A stretch of DNA of 48,957 nucleotides from a virus: the IMG/VR virus record IMGVR_UViG_3300001589_000024, positions 1 to 48,957 of that record. One strand, 5' to 3'. The position numbers and the translations under genes are program-made. This document shows, one piece after another, positions 15,892 to 23,402 of the stretch. Every line of letters starts with the position of its first letter. Position 1 is the first letter of the stretch. The notes below the pieces were generated by a model, which was given only the letters and a program-made list of their open reading frames with translations, was not told the DNA's origin and did no database searches.

Positions 15892-16770
15892 ATGATCCAG
15901 TTCATCACTCACCAATTACCCTCATGGCAGGCCCGCAAAAAGATAGAAAACGGTGCCGCCACTTATTCTGAAGATATCATCACATCTCAGCAGTTGCATT
16001 GGGAAGAATTCTTTCGGGGAGATCCTCGCAATATCGTCATTAGTACGTGCCCTTTACTATCACAAGTAAATCAGCGCGATATTAAGGCTACAAGAGTAGA
16101 TCTCGCCATTCAGTATCTCCATACCTTCCCATACGAAAACCCAATTGGATACATTCAAAAAATCGTCGCTGGGTTCACGCATCACAAAAGGCTCAAATCC
16201 ACCCAATGGGTTTTCCTGTCAGCATATAGATCCTATGTAGATCAGATCAATGCTGCCGGGTTCAGGGCCTTCTTTGTTCCTATGAGTATCAACACCGCCC
16301 CTCTTCTGGAGCTGTCCCAGGCTCCAGTGTATACAGATCGCGTGATTTGGTTCGGCAATATCTATCACGACAAAAGCAAGCTCTACACATCTTTGGCGGG
16401 GTATGTTAGACAGGCCGGCTTGCAGTTGGACACCATCAGCCGGGGATTGTTCAATCGAACCACCCCGCTCTCCCAAACCGAGGCATGGGCTCGGATAGCT
16501 CAGTATAAGTACGGCATAGGGGTGGGTAGGTGTGCGCTGGAGATGTACACACTCGGTCTCCGGGTTGTCATCGCCGGTTCCAAGTTTGGGGGCATCGTCG
16601 CAGATCAGCACGATTTCGAGGTGCAAACCAAAACCAATTTCAATTCCCGTCTCATCACCTATGACAGAGATCCTAAGGCGGTGTTCAAAAAACTCCCCAC
16701 TAGTTTTGTCCCTCATGTATCGTCTATCACAGAAATCAACCATACCGACGCCATTACTGATAAAATATGA
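15892..16770 (+). CDS. Second glycosyltransferase-like protein, GT-B type (292 aa)
   Basis: The 292-residue protein looks like a GT-B glycosyltransferase with a shortened N-terminal half: RVIWFGNIYHDKSKLYTSL (about 148-166) matches the strand that opens the donor domain, and YKYGIGVGRCALEMYTLGLR with VVIAGSKFGGIV (about 204-235) is the expected donor-binding helix and loop. It is three bases after the exostosin-like gene and overlaps the next gene by four bases, so the two transferases are made together. Substrates are unknown. Confidence 0.65.
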   Translation: MIQFITHQLPSWQARKKIENGAATYSEDIITSQQLHWEEFFRGDPRNIVISTCPLLSQVNQRDIKATRVDLAIQYLHTFPYENPIGYIQKIVAGFTHHKRLKSTQWVFLSAYRSYVDQINAAGFRAFFVPMSINTAPLLELSQAPVYTDRVIWFGNIYHDKSKLYTSLAGYVRQAGLQLDTISRGLFNRTTPLSQTEAWARIAQYKYGIGVGRCALEMYTLGLRVVIAGSKFGGIVADQHDFEVQTKTNFNSRLITYDRDPKAVFKKLPTSFVPHVSSITEINHTDAITDKI

Positions 16771-17726
16771 TACACCTCACAGATGACCAGCAGATCACTA
16801 TTCCTGTGCCGTCCGCGTGGGATGAACTCACACCAGCACAGATTTTCACTTGTGTCACACACCACCTTCAGGACGCCACTTCCACTATTCCATTGTTCTT
16901 TACAATTGCCGGTATTCGTCGGGGTTGGCGCACGTTTGTTTGGGAGCGTGTCATGCCTGCATATATGGTAGAAGAAAAAAACGCGCACATCTCCACTCTA
17001 TCAGATCAGCTTACATCCTGGATGTTTTCACCTAAAGATGACACCTCTGCCACGCTCAATTACGCCACCATTATCAATCACTTCCCGGTTATCAGAGTTA
17101 GATCCCGGCGCTTTGGTTTCAAGTATCACAAAGTCATTGGCCCGGCCAGTCTCCTTTCAGACATTTCATTCGGTGAGTTTCGCGCCGCTCTGGAGGAGTT
17201 AGATGAATACTTCGCATTGCATCATAGCGGCGAAGACCCCGTGCAGGTCTCCCTTCAGATGGACAGGTTCATTGCTTGCCTTTATCGTCCGCAGAGAGCG
17301 AACTTTTCAAAAATTTCAAAGTCAGAGACATTTGACGGCCATTGCCGCGAACCCTTCAATAGAAGTCTTATATCAAAAAACGCGCCTCTCGTTCGCTACA
17401 TGTCTCCAGCTCATCGCACCATCATATTATTGTGGTTCACCTTTTGTGTCAGATACATTCAGGAGCAGGAGCTCATCATTGGTGGTAGAGCAGTCAGTCT
17501 CAGGGCTCTATTTCCGAAACCTCCAGAGGGTGAAGTCCACACATCACCCGCTCCTAAATCTCAGGGCGGATGGGCCTCCATTCTTTACAGCATCGCTCAG
17601 GAGGGACTCTTCGGCAATGCCGACCAGACAGATAAAGTTGCCCTCTTCGATGTGCTACTGTATCTATACGATCAGCACCAGCGAAACCAGGCCCTCAAAC
17701 GCAAGTATGCCACCAAAGGCAAGTAA
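16767..17726 (+). CDS. Hypothetical phage protein, possible tail assembly protein (319 aa)
   Basis: The 319-residue protein is not recognised by motif. It is helical, with hydrophobic patches (IILLWFTFCVRYI) and a conserved-looking C-terminal part (GGWASILYSIAQEGLFGN and VALFDVLLYLYDQHQ). It is coupled to the glycosyltransferase upstream (ATGA). Its position between connector and tail-completion candidates suggests a tail assembly or chaperone role, but direct evidence is lacking. Confidence 0.6.
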   Translation: MIHLTDDQQITIPVPSAWDELTPAQIFTCVTHHLQDATSTIPLFFTIAGIRRGWRTFVWERVMPAYMVEEKNAHISTLSDQLTSWMFSPKDDTSATLNYATIINHFPVIRVRSRRFGFKYHKVIGPASLLSDISFGEFRAALEELDEYFALHHSGEDPVQVSLQMDRFIACLYRPQRANFSKISKSETFDGHCREPFNRSLISKNAPLVRYMSPAHRTIILLWFTFCVRYIQEQELIIGGRAVSLRALFPKPPEGEVHTSPAPKSQGGWASILYSIAQEGLFGNADQTDKVALFDVLLYLYDQHQRNQALKRKYATKGK

Positions 17727-17767
17727 AGAGGGGTACCAAATCTCATATTTTCTTTAACTTTATCATC

Positions 17768-18064
17768 ATGCAAAAGAATAAGAAGAGCAGAGTATTCAGG
17801 CAGGTTGCCTTTTCCCATACCATCATTACTGGCATCAATTCCCTGATAGAGAAAGGTGTCATCAGGATAGATGGAAACAAACTCTTTGTCTTTGAGGAGA
17901 TCACCGGCCATACCACAGAAAAGAAATCTGCCTTCATCAAAAATGCATACTTGTACTTCCGGCTCAAACTCAAGAAGCCTCAGGGCACTATCGTAGAAGT
18001 GATCAATATTGAGACCAATCAGCTCATCGGCACCTATAACTCTCGCCCGATTCTTCCTCATTGA
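17768..18064 (+). CDS. Hypothetical small protein (98 aa)
   Basis: The 98-residue protein is basic (N-terminal KNKKSRVFRQ) and beta-prone (VIRIDGNKLFVFEEITG). TAACTTTA, close to a -7 box, ends four bases before the ATG, but no matching -33 box is visible. It is the last gene before late promoter 4. Family not recognised. Confidence 0.55.
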   Translation: MQKNKKSRVFRQVAFSHTIITGINSLIEKGVIRIDGNKLFVFEEITGHTTEKKSAFIKNAYLYFRLKLKKPQGTIVEVINIETNQLIGTYNSRPILPH

Positions 18065-18090
18065 ATAAATAACCCCACAAGATTCCTTTA

Positions 18091-18124
18091 GTCCTTTCCT
18101 TTTTCCATTCACCCACTATCTTCA
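18091..18124 (+). promoter_or_regulatory. Phage late promoter candidate 4 (GTCCTTTC-N18-TATCTTCA)
   Basis: GTCCTTTC at 18091-18098, 18 bases, then TATCTTCA at 18117-18124. The ATG at 18142 lies 18 bases downstream. Confidence 0.75.
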
Positions 18125-18141
18125 CTGGCATACTTCATGAT

Positions 18142-18579
18142 ATGCCTATGCTCTCCATTCCCGAGCTCGAAGCTCTTTGCCAAACCCTCGTAGACAGCAT
18201 TCCTCAGCTGTCAGGCCACGTCATCGTGGCTGAAGACAATCAGGCCACCAGAAAACTCGCCGACAAGCAAAAGATCATCCTGGTGGGGGTTATCCCGTCC
18301 AGCGACACAGATGGCAGGCCTGGTATTCGTTCGGAGAAACAGACCGCCCTATTTTTTGTGGTCAAAAAGCACGACACCTCCGCTCCCGAAAGCCGGGAGC
18401 TCGCAGATTTTGCAGACACTCAGCAGGCGGCCTTAGCCATCCGTGAGTACATCCTCTCAGAGCAGGAAGATAACGGATGCAGCATCTTCTTTAGGCTCGT
18501 CACCACTAGCATCACCATCACTCCAGAGTACAACATTTTCGGCGGCTTCCTCGGATGGTCCATCACATTCGTATTCTGA
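18142..18579 (+). CDS. Putative tail-completion protein (145 aa)
   Basis: The 145-residue protein has an alpha/beta pattern: helix (IPELEALCQTLVDSI), strand (GHVIVAEDN), strand (KIILVGVIPS), strand (TALFFVVKKHD), helix and a C-terminal strand pair (SITITPEYNIFGGFLGWSIT). This succession and length resemble tail terminator or neck proteins. The terminal phrase YNIFGGFLGW is reminiscent of small proteins seen in Bacteroidota phage tail modules. The function is inferred. Confidence 0.5.
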   Translation: MPMLSIPELEALCQTLVDSIPQLSGHVIVAEDNQATRKLADKQKIILVGVIPSSDTDGRPGIRSEKQTALFFVVKKHDTSAPESRELADFADTQQAALAIREYILSEQEDNGCSIFFRLVTTSITITPEYNIFGGFLGWSITFVF

Positions 18580-18664
18580 TTGTTCAAAACTCGTTCATAA
18601 CTCATCTCAATACTCATCGCTATTCACAATATTCATTCATACCTTTCATCAAAAAACCACAGTT

Positions 18665-18850
18665 ATGAAAAACACCATTCGTAAATCCATCATCATCGCC
18701 ATCATGCTCTGTGCATCAGGCTTCCTATTCAGTTGTCAGGATGATATCACCGATCTTCAGGTATCTCCACCCCAAACCACCGCTCCTTCAGGAGGAGATA
18801 CTGGCGGGGGTTCAGGTGGTGGTACATGCCCGGATTGTGGCGGTGGATAA
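18665..18850 (+). CDS. Small surface lipoprotein with Gly-rich tail (61 aa)
   Basis: The frame gives 61 residues. Residues 1-23 are a lipoprotein signal peptide (basic start, hydrophobic IIIAIMLC, then FLFSC), with the lipidated Cys at 24 followed by QDD. Acidic residues just after the Cys are the known surface-export signal of Bacteroidota lipoproteins, so display on the outer surface is likely. The mature 38 residues are Pro/Thr- and Gly-rich with CPDC near the end. Candidates are a superinfection-exclusion factor or an outer-membrane spanin; length and lipidation fit the second, the export signal the first. Confidence 0.75.
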   Translation: MKNTIRKSIIIAIMLCASGFLFSCQDDITDLQVSPPQTTAPSGGDTGGGSGGGTCPDCGGG

Positions 18851-18886
18851 TCCACTCAAAGGGGTACTCGTAAAAATAAATGCATC

Positions 18887-18912
18887 AAAACCGCGTCTAA
18901 TCGCGGTTTTTT
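18887..18912 (+). terminator. Rho-independent terminator after the lipoprotein gene
   Basis: AAAACCGCG (18887-18895) and CGCGGTTTT (from 18902) form a stem with a 6-base loop, followed by a run of T. Confidence 0.88.
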
Positions 18913-18951
18913 TGCTATTATTCCACTACACAAGAGTCCCTATACTATCAA

Positions 18952-20295
18952 ATGATTATAAGATTTTCCGCCATTCTTATTGTCGTTTGCTTTCAGGCGT
19001 TTTATGCACTATCAAATGATAGTGATTTTGAAAAAACCATTGCCAGCGCCAGGCAGCAAATCACAGTAAACACCCCTTCAGCCATCAGTCTCGCAGAGCA
19101 GGCCTCGCGCATTGCTATTTCATCAGGATCCAGGCTCCAGCTTGGACGGGCATACTGGATGCTCGGTTATCTCTATGAAATATCCGATAACCTGTCGCTG
19201 GCAGTGACACATTATCATCAGGCAGCGCTCATCTATCAGCGCCTGGATCGACCCTCAGATGTTGCCGCACTCATGGAGCAGTCTGGTCGTGCCAAATTAA
19301 ACTTTGGCCTCTATCATCTCGCGCTCAAGGATTATCAGCGTGCTCTCGCAGCACTTTCATGCCATCCAGATGATCATCCCTGCCAGGCTACTTCCCACAG
19401 TTATAAGATTCTGTCCTCCCTACATTACGACATGGGCATCACTCACGCGCATCTCAGGCAGTACGATCAAGCCATTATGTTTTTCATTCGTGTACTCTCT
19501 CTCACCCGCCTACATGGAGACCTCTCAGATACTACGCTCATCAGTCATACACACAATGAAATAGGACGCGTATATCAGCATCTTGCCACTGATCAGCATT
19601 TGCCGCATTATTACGATAGCGCCACCCTTCATTTTCACAGGGCTCTATCCTACTCATCGGCGCCATTTCACACGTTCTATGTCAGAAATAACCTCGGTCA
19701 CATGGCCCTTACTCGCCGCCAGTTGGATACGGCTTCTCATTGGCTCAGCCGGACCATGGATATTGGCGTTACGCTTCCGGCACATCAGGCCATCATCCCC
19801 ACCCTCAACAACCTCGCTGAGCTGGCATTCCTCTCCGGAGACATTCACACTGCAGACTCATTGTTGCATCAGTCCATTCAGATAAATGTTCGGCAGTATT
19901 CCCCTGATCAAATCATCCAGGATCTACACTTACCGCTTGTCTTGCACAATACCCCCGAGCTCATCCGTAGTTATAGCCTTTTAGACAGTATTGCCATTGG
20001 TCACCCAGACATGAGCGCATTGCTGGCACGGGTTACTCAGATCACCCAGGCAGAGCAGGCTGCCAGAGCTCAGGAAATGGAAACCACCTATTTAGAGGAG
20101 ATTAATCATATGCAAAAGGAGATCAAAGCCAAAGAAACGGATGACATCATTACCTATTGGCTCATCTTAGGCACCATTTCCATCATCAGCGGATCCGTTA
20201 TTTATTTTCTCTCTGTTAAATTTGTCAAAGCTTCCAGGTATAAGCAGTCCATCGAGTCCAAGCTGTCTCGTATCCGTTCTAAGTATTCATCCTAA
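18952..20295 (+). CDS. Exported TPR protein with C-terminal membrane anchor (447 aa)
   Basis: The 447-residue protein has a signal peptide (MIIRFSAILIVVCFQAFYAL), a block of about seven TPR-like helical repeats (about 30-350, for example LGRAYWMLGYLYEISDNLSL), a short coiled coil and one membrane helix near 400-421 (WLILGTISIISGSVIYFL), ending in a basic tail. This is the sensor half of Bacteroidota TPR-type signalling proteins without any kinase or DNA-binding output domain. It lies outside the late operons, after a terminator and before the repressor, like lysogenic-conversion genes. It could alter host signalling or envelope; no direct evidence. Confidence 0.75.
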   Translation: MIIRFSAILIVVCFQAFYALSNDSDFEKTIASARQQITVNTPSAISLAEQASRIAISSGSRLQLGRAYWMLGYLYEISDNLSLAVTHYHQAALIYQRLDRPSDVAALMEQSGRAKLNFGLYHLALKDYQRALAALSCHPDDHPCQATSHSYKILSSLHYDMGITHAHLRQYDQAIMFFIRVLSLTRLHGDLSDTTLISHTHNEIGRVYQHLATDQHLPHYYDSATLHFHRALSYSSAPFHTFYVRNNLGHMALTRRQLDTASHWLSRTMDIGVTLPAHQAIIPTLNNLAELAFLSGDIHTADSLLHQSIQINVRQYSPDQIIQDLHLPLVLHNTPELIRSYSLLDSIAIGHPDMSALLARVTQITQAEQAARAQEMETTYLEEINHMQKEIKAKETDDIITYWLILGTISIISGSVIYFLSVKFVKASRYKQSIESKLSRIRSKYSS

Positions 20296-20302
20296 AATCA
20301 AC

Positions 20303-20929
20303 ATGGAAACATCCTTAATAGTCATTATCGTTATTGGAGTACTGCTAATAGTGGTAGTAGCTAAGGTAAAAATGAACAAGGATCTCAAGATTAAGCTTGG
20401 AAAGACTTCTCTTCAGGCGGCATTGGATAGCCTTGAACACTTTGACGTTAGCATTCATCATATCAATCCATTATCAGGGTTTATTGCAGCGAGTCATGAT
20501 TACCGAAAGTTGGCCGTCTGTTATCTGGAGAGCATCCCGCTAGTTTATCCTTACACAAGTTTGATCAAGTGTGAAATCATTCAGGATGGAGAAACATCCT
20601 ACTCCAAATCGACAGCAAGCACTATTGGTCGTGCTGCTGTTGGAGCTTTATTTGCCGGTGGCGCTGGATTGTTGTTAGGGGGAATGAGTGCCGCACAAAA
20701 AAAGAAAATCAAAATTAAAAAACTCCACCTCAAGCTGTTTTTTCGAGATCTTGATAACCCTTCTTTTACCCTCACTTTTTTCGAATCATACGATCAGAGC
20801 AAGGGCACGTCACCTATTGACAATGTAGACGGGAAGGATTTAGTCAAAGCTTTAGAGGAAATCAATAAATGGAAAGATGTTCTTGAAGTGATAATTGATT
20901 CCAACTTGAGTGCCGTAGGTGATGAATGA
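20303..20929 (+). CDS. Membrane-anchored protein with Gly-rich segment (208 aa)
   Basis: I chose the ATG at 20303 (METSLIVIIVIGVLLIVVVA), just after the TPR gene. The 208-residue protein has an N-terminal membrane helix (4-20), a domain with IRKLAVCYLE-like strands, then GRAAVGALFAGGAGLLLGGM (about 108-127), a Gly/Ala-rich hydrophobic stretch seen in many small PH-like or SHOCT-associated membrane proteins, followed by KKKIKIKKLHLKLFF and a beta-rich C-terminus. Membrane immunity or stress roles are possible. It is likely co-transcribed with the TPR protein. Confidence 0.65.
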   Translation: METSLIVIIVIGVLLIVVVAKVKMNKDLKIKLGKTSLQAALDSLEHFDVSIHHINPLSGFIAASHDYRKLAVCYLESIPLVYPYTSLIKCEIIQDGETSYSKSTASTIGRAAVGALFAGGAGLLLGGMSAAQKKKIKIKKLHLKLFFRDLDNPSFTLTFFESYDQSKGTSPIDNVDGKDLVKALEEINKWKDVLEVIIDSNLSAVGDE

Positions 20930-21035
20930 TTATGCTCCAGAGTGGTACGAGGTGATATTGTCAGTCCTCATCTTTGTTGGTGGGCTTTGGCTGGTGATAC
21001 GCTTTACCAATTGGCGCAAGGGTGGGTATAAGTAG
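20922..21035 (+). CDS. 37-residue single-pass membrane protein
   Basis: A 37-codon frame starts at 20922 and overlaps the stop of the previous gene by eight bases. Sequence: an acidic N-terminus (MNDYAPEWYE), one hydrophobic helix (VILSVLIFVGGLWLVI, about 11-26), then a basic tail (RFTNWRKGGYK). Charge distribution predicts N-out/C-in. The organised layout argues for a real gene, but proof is needed. It could be a partner of the membrane protein upstream. Confidence 0.5.
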   Translation: MNDYAPEWYEVILSVLIFVGGLWLVIRFTNWRKGGYK

Positions 21036-21047
21036 GGGTTTACCGAA

Positions 21048-21446
21048 TTATTCCCCTCTCAGTAAGTTCATCAGCTCGGCCTTCATCTCAGCATTCTCAT
21101 CTTCCAGGTGGTTCACCAGGGAAATTGCCCGCTCCACCGCATCCAGTGAGTCGTTATCCTTTAGACTCTCCCGGATCCGCTTCATCAGGTCATAAAACTC
21201 CGCCCGACTCCACTTCTTTTCATCACTGGTCATGGGGCCAACTCCATCCATTAGCCATCTTCTGTTAACCTCAGGGAAAGCCATTAGTATTTTCTCCACC
21301 TTATCCACTCCCATTACAGATCCTTTTCTGAGTGTGCCAAATATGCTATGGCTTACACCTATTTGCCGAGCTATTTCCCGATCACTAAGACCTGTTTCTG
21401 CCAGGAACGTCAAAATTCTTTGCTGTATGCCTAATATATTTGACAC
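21048..21446 (-). CDS. XRE-family phage repressor-like regulator (132 aa)
   Basis: The 132-residue protein has an N-terminal helix-turn-helix (residues about 8-55: GLSDREIARQIGVSHSIFGT, then the recognition segment and KVEKILMAFPEVNRRWLM), the form common in Bacteroidota phage repressors. The C-terminal half is helical and acidic (LDAVERAISLVNHLEDENAE) and may dimerise; there is no LexA-like cleavage domain. The start is GTG. It is transcribed leftward with the small ribbon-helix-helix gene, away from the KilA-N gene, and an 18-base perfect palindrome lies just upstream, likely its operator. Confidence 0.8.
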   Translation of the reverse strand: MSNILGIQQRILTFLAETGLSDREIARQIGVSHSIFGTLRKGSVMGVDKVEKILMAFPEVNRRWLMDGVGPMTSDEKKWSRAEFYDLMKRIRESLKDNDSLDAVERAISLVNHLEDENAEMKAELMNLLRGE

Positions 21447-21480
21447 TTTGTTATTTTTACTAGGTTGTTTTCGTTATGAT

Positions 21481-21498
21481 TGTAAAATATATTTTACA
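21481..21498. promoter_or_regulatory. 18-bp perfect palindrome, probable repressor operator
   Basis: TGTAAAATATATTTTACA reads identically on both strands. It lies between the start of the XRE gene (21446) and the stop of the upstream small regulator (21515). A shared theme with the region at 2289-2702 is the TGTAA end, but the sites are otherwise different. Repressor binding here would give autoregulation; inferred. Confidence 0.7.
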
Positions 21499-21514
21499 TG
21501 TAAGGTAAATGAAT

Positions 21515-21679
21515 TTATACTTTCCTCTCTGCTTTAAGCTTTTCAACTCCAGCGCGAACCACTTCATAATACAAGTCTTTAAGATTTTCCTTCCGGTCGT
21601 TTTCAAGTTCTCTTTCTATCTGAAGTCTTTTTACTTCTGCGTGGAGTTCCGAAGGAACATCCAATTGAATCTTTGCCAT
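21515..21679 (-). CDS. Small ribbon-helix-helix regulator (54 aa)
   Basis: The 54-codon frame encodes a short N-terminal strand (MAKIQLDVP), a first helix (SELHAEVKRLQIERE) and a second helix (LKDLYYEVVRAGVEKLKAE), the arrangement of ribbon-helix-helix DNA-binding proteins. It precedes the XRE gene on the same strand, 68 bases apart. Upstream, a 12-base inverted repeat flanks the divergent region, and a -7-type box (TACATTTG on this strand, at 21708-21715) overlaps its left half. It may act as a second repressor or antitoxin-like protein. Confidence 0.7.
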   Translation of the reverse strand: MAKIQLDVPSELHAEVKRLQIERELENDRKENLKDLYYEVVRAGVEKLKAERKV

Positions 21680-21699
21680 GCCACCAATATTTTATATGT

Positions 21700-21773
21700 C
21701 TTTGATACAAATGTAAACTTTTAATATAATTATTTTGATATGTATATATCTATTATATATGTTTGTATCAAAG
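21700..21773. promoter_or_regulatory. Divergent control region with 12-bp inverted repeat
   Basis: CTTTGATACAAA (21700-21711) and TTTGTATCAAAG (21762-21773) are exact inverted copies, 50 bases apart, between the leftward ribbon-helix-helix gene and the rightward KilA-N gene. A leftward -7 box (complement of CAAATGTA, 21708-21715) overlaps the left half. The right half contains TTTG at 21762-21765, 20 bases before TACCTACA. Binding of a regulator to both halves could repress both promoters, perhaps through a loop. Confidence 0.65.
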
Positions 21774-21799
21774 TAATACTTTAGATACCTACAAACATC

Positions 21800-22342
21800 A
21801 TGAATCAGGAAACGATACTCAAATTCACCTATCAGGAAACAGAAATAGATTTCCTACAGTCTTCCAGTTCCATTATGGTCAATGCCACAGAGATGGCTAA
21901 ACTATTTGGAAAACGCGTAGACGTGTTCTTGAAATCTGATCACGCTCAAGCCTTCATTGAAGCATTAAAGCTCACACCATATGGTGGGAGCTTTGATAGT
22001 TTGGCGGATGCCGATATTATAAAATCAAGAAGCGGATCACGGACTTATTTCCATCGCCTTCTGGCACTCAAGTTTGCCGCATGGTTAAGTCCGGAGTTTG
22101 AAGTTTGGGTATACTCCACCATAGACCATATTCTGTTCAGCTACTACCATGAGCTGGAGGCCAATCTAAACGAAACAGCTCGGGTGGACACTGAAATTGA
22201 GAAGTATAATAATGAGCTGATGGAGATGGACACCTATCAGCAGCTGAACCGGCTCAAGAAACAAAAGAGCCAGTTAGTTGCTCAGCGCTCAGTCATTTCC
22301 AGAACTCAGCTCAACTTCCTCAAAGAACTTTATAAAAATTAA
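21800..22342 (+). CDS. KilA-N domain protein (180 aa)
   Basis: The 180-residue protein has the KilA-N signature: MVNATEMAKLFGKRVDVFL (about 26-44), then the second half ending in YFHRLLALKFAAWLSPEFEV (about 83-102). KilA-N proteins bind DNA in phages and plasmids and often act as regulators or antirepressors. Residues from about 125 form a coiled coil (YQQLNRLKKQKSQLVAQR). It is divergent from the two repressor genes across a shared operator region, and starts the early block, so antirepressor or early regulator is likely. The ATG is only seven bases after a possible -7 box. Confidence 0.85.
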   Translation: MNQETILKFTYQETEIDFLQSSSSIMVNATEMAKLFGKRVDVFLKSDHAQAFIEALKLTPYGGSFDSLADADIIKSRSGSRTYFHRLLALKFAAWLSPEFEVWVYSTIDHILFSYYHELEANLNETARVDTEIEKYNNELMEMDTYQQLNRLKKQKSQLVAQRSVISRTQLNFLKELYKN

Positions 22343-22345
22343 ACA

Positions 22346-22573
22346 ATGCGATACACCTATATCATCAAACACTTAGATGCTCCACAGCTGCTTTCAGGCG
22401 CAATTCACCGTCCTGAGGAAATTATTGCCCGTAAGAAGAGCGCTGCAAAAGCACGGAAATTTCTCTTACGCTTTGGTATACAGACAAAGGATCGCCTACA
22501 GAAGGAAGTAGCCTTTCTTATCCCCAATACCAGAGAAAAACTTATCCAGATAAATCGAATAGGGCATTCATAA
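22346..22573 (+). CDS. Hypothetical small basic early protein (75 aa)
   Basis: The 75-residue protein begins three bases after the KilA-N stop. It is basic with a central helix (EEIIARKKSAAKARKFLLRF, about 24-43) that could contact nucleic acid. No family recognised. It is the second gene of the rightward early block; compact spacing suggests one transcript. Confidence 0.6.
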   Translation: MRYTYIIKHLDAPQLLSGAIHRPEEIIARKKSAAKARKFLLRFGIQTKDRLQKEVAFLIPNTREKLIQINRIGHS

Positions 22574-22592
22574 AATCAGGCTGACTAACACC

Positions 22593-22940
22593 ATGCACGA
22601 ATTCAACCGAAAAGAAATCACCCAAGATCAGATGCTTCAGCAGTTGGGGTCACTCATTACTAAAAATCATCAGATACCCGAGCATACCCGAAAGAACCTC
22701 CTTGAAAACAAAAGCATCAAGGATTTCTGTGAAGAGTCCCGGCACTTTGCTTTGCTAAAAAAGATGGGTGGAAAGGATCTCCACATTCATTATGATGTCA
22801 GTTCATGGTTCTTACCACCCAATGGAGTCACAATCAAAATCCAGACCATTGGTATCTATGAAAATTACCTGGAGTATGAAATCGCACGTCAAAAGGCCCT
22901 GAACAGCACTCCTCATTCTTACAGTCCAAACCAAAACTAA
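22593..22940 (+). CDS. Hypothetical early protein (115 aa)
   Basis: The 115-residue protein has a helical N-terminal half (DQMLQQLGSLITKNHQIPEH) and a beta-prone part (GVTIKIQTIGIYENYLEYEI). It has no membrane or signal segment and no motif I recognise. Its position in the early block is the only hint of role. Confidence 0.6.
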   Translation: MHEFNRKEITQDQMLQQLGSLITKNHQIPEHTRKNLLENKSIKDFCEESRHFALLKKMGGKDLHIHYDVSSWFLPPNGVTIKIQTIGIYENYLEYEIARQKALNSTPHSYSPNQN

Positions 22941-22952
22941 CCATTCCACAAA

Positions 22953-23399
22953 ATGACAAACGAAGACGTTTTAGCAGAAATAGAGCAATTAGGATGTCTG
23001 TCAATAGATAGGCTTTTCTGGATAGCTCTCTCAACAGATAACAGGGATCTTCATAGTTTCCTTGATGAGATTGATTTTGAACAGTATGTCCAAATCATCC
23101 CATGGGTAGAGGACACCAATAATCACCGGGTAAAATTTGCAACGGGCTATGGAGGGGATTGGAAAGCAGTCATGGATGAGTTCGGCTTATTTGGATTCAT
23201 TGCTGAAGTGCACATCCCTCACATTTCTAATGTTTTTTTCGGCGATGATGGAGAACCACAGTCTTGGACAGTAAAACTAGGCGTGTGCTCCTATCACTAT
23301 GTCTATGCTGAGGACACCGATGACCTTCTGGAGGCAATTAAGGACATATATAATCGACGATTAAGCGAGATGGTCAACGAGGCCCGAAAAACTTCCTGA
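22953..23399 (+). CDS. Hypothetical acidic early protein (148 aa)
   Basis: The 148-residue protein is acidic (many Asp/Glu, for example DEIDFEQYVQIIPWVEDTNN) and mixed alpha/beta. It stops three bases before the next gene. Small acidic early proteins often target host machinery, including defence proteins, but nothing specific is visible here. Confidence 0.6.
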   Translation: MTNEDVLAEIEQLGCLSIDRLFWIALSTDNRDLHSFLDEIDFEQYVQIIPWVEDTNNHRVKFATGYGGDWKAVMDEFGLFGFIAEVHIPHISNVFFGDDGEPQSWTVKLGVCSYHYVYAEDTDDLLEAIKDIYNRRLSEMVNEARKTS

Positions 23400-23402
23400 C
23401 AA

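Noticed and set aside
17203-17757. 184-codon frame in another phase within the 16767 gene
   Set aside because: It is a shadow of the 319-residue gene, which has ATGA coupling with its upstream neighbour.
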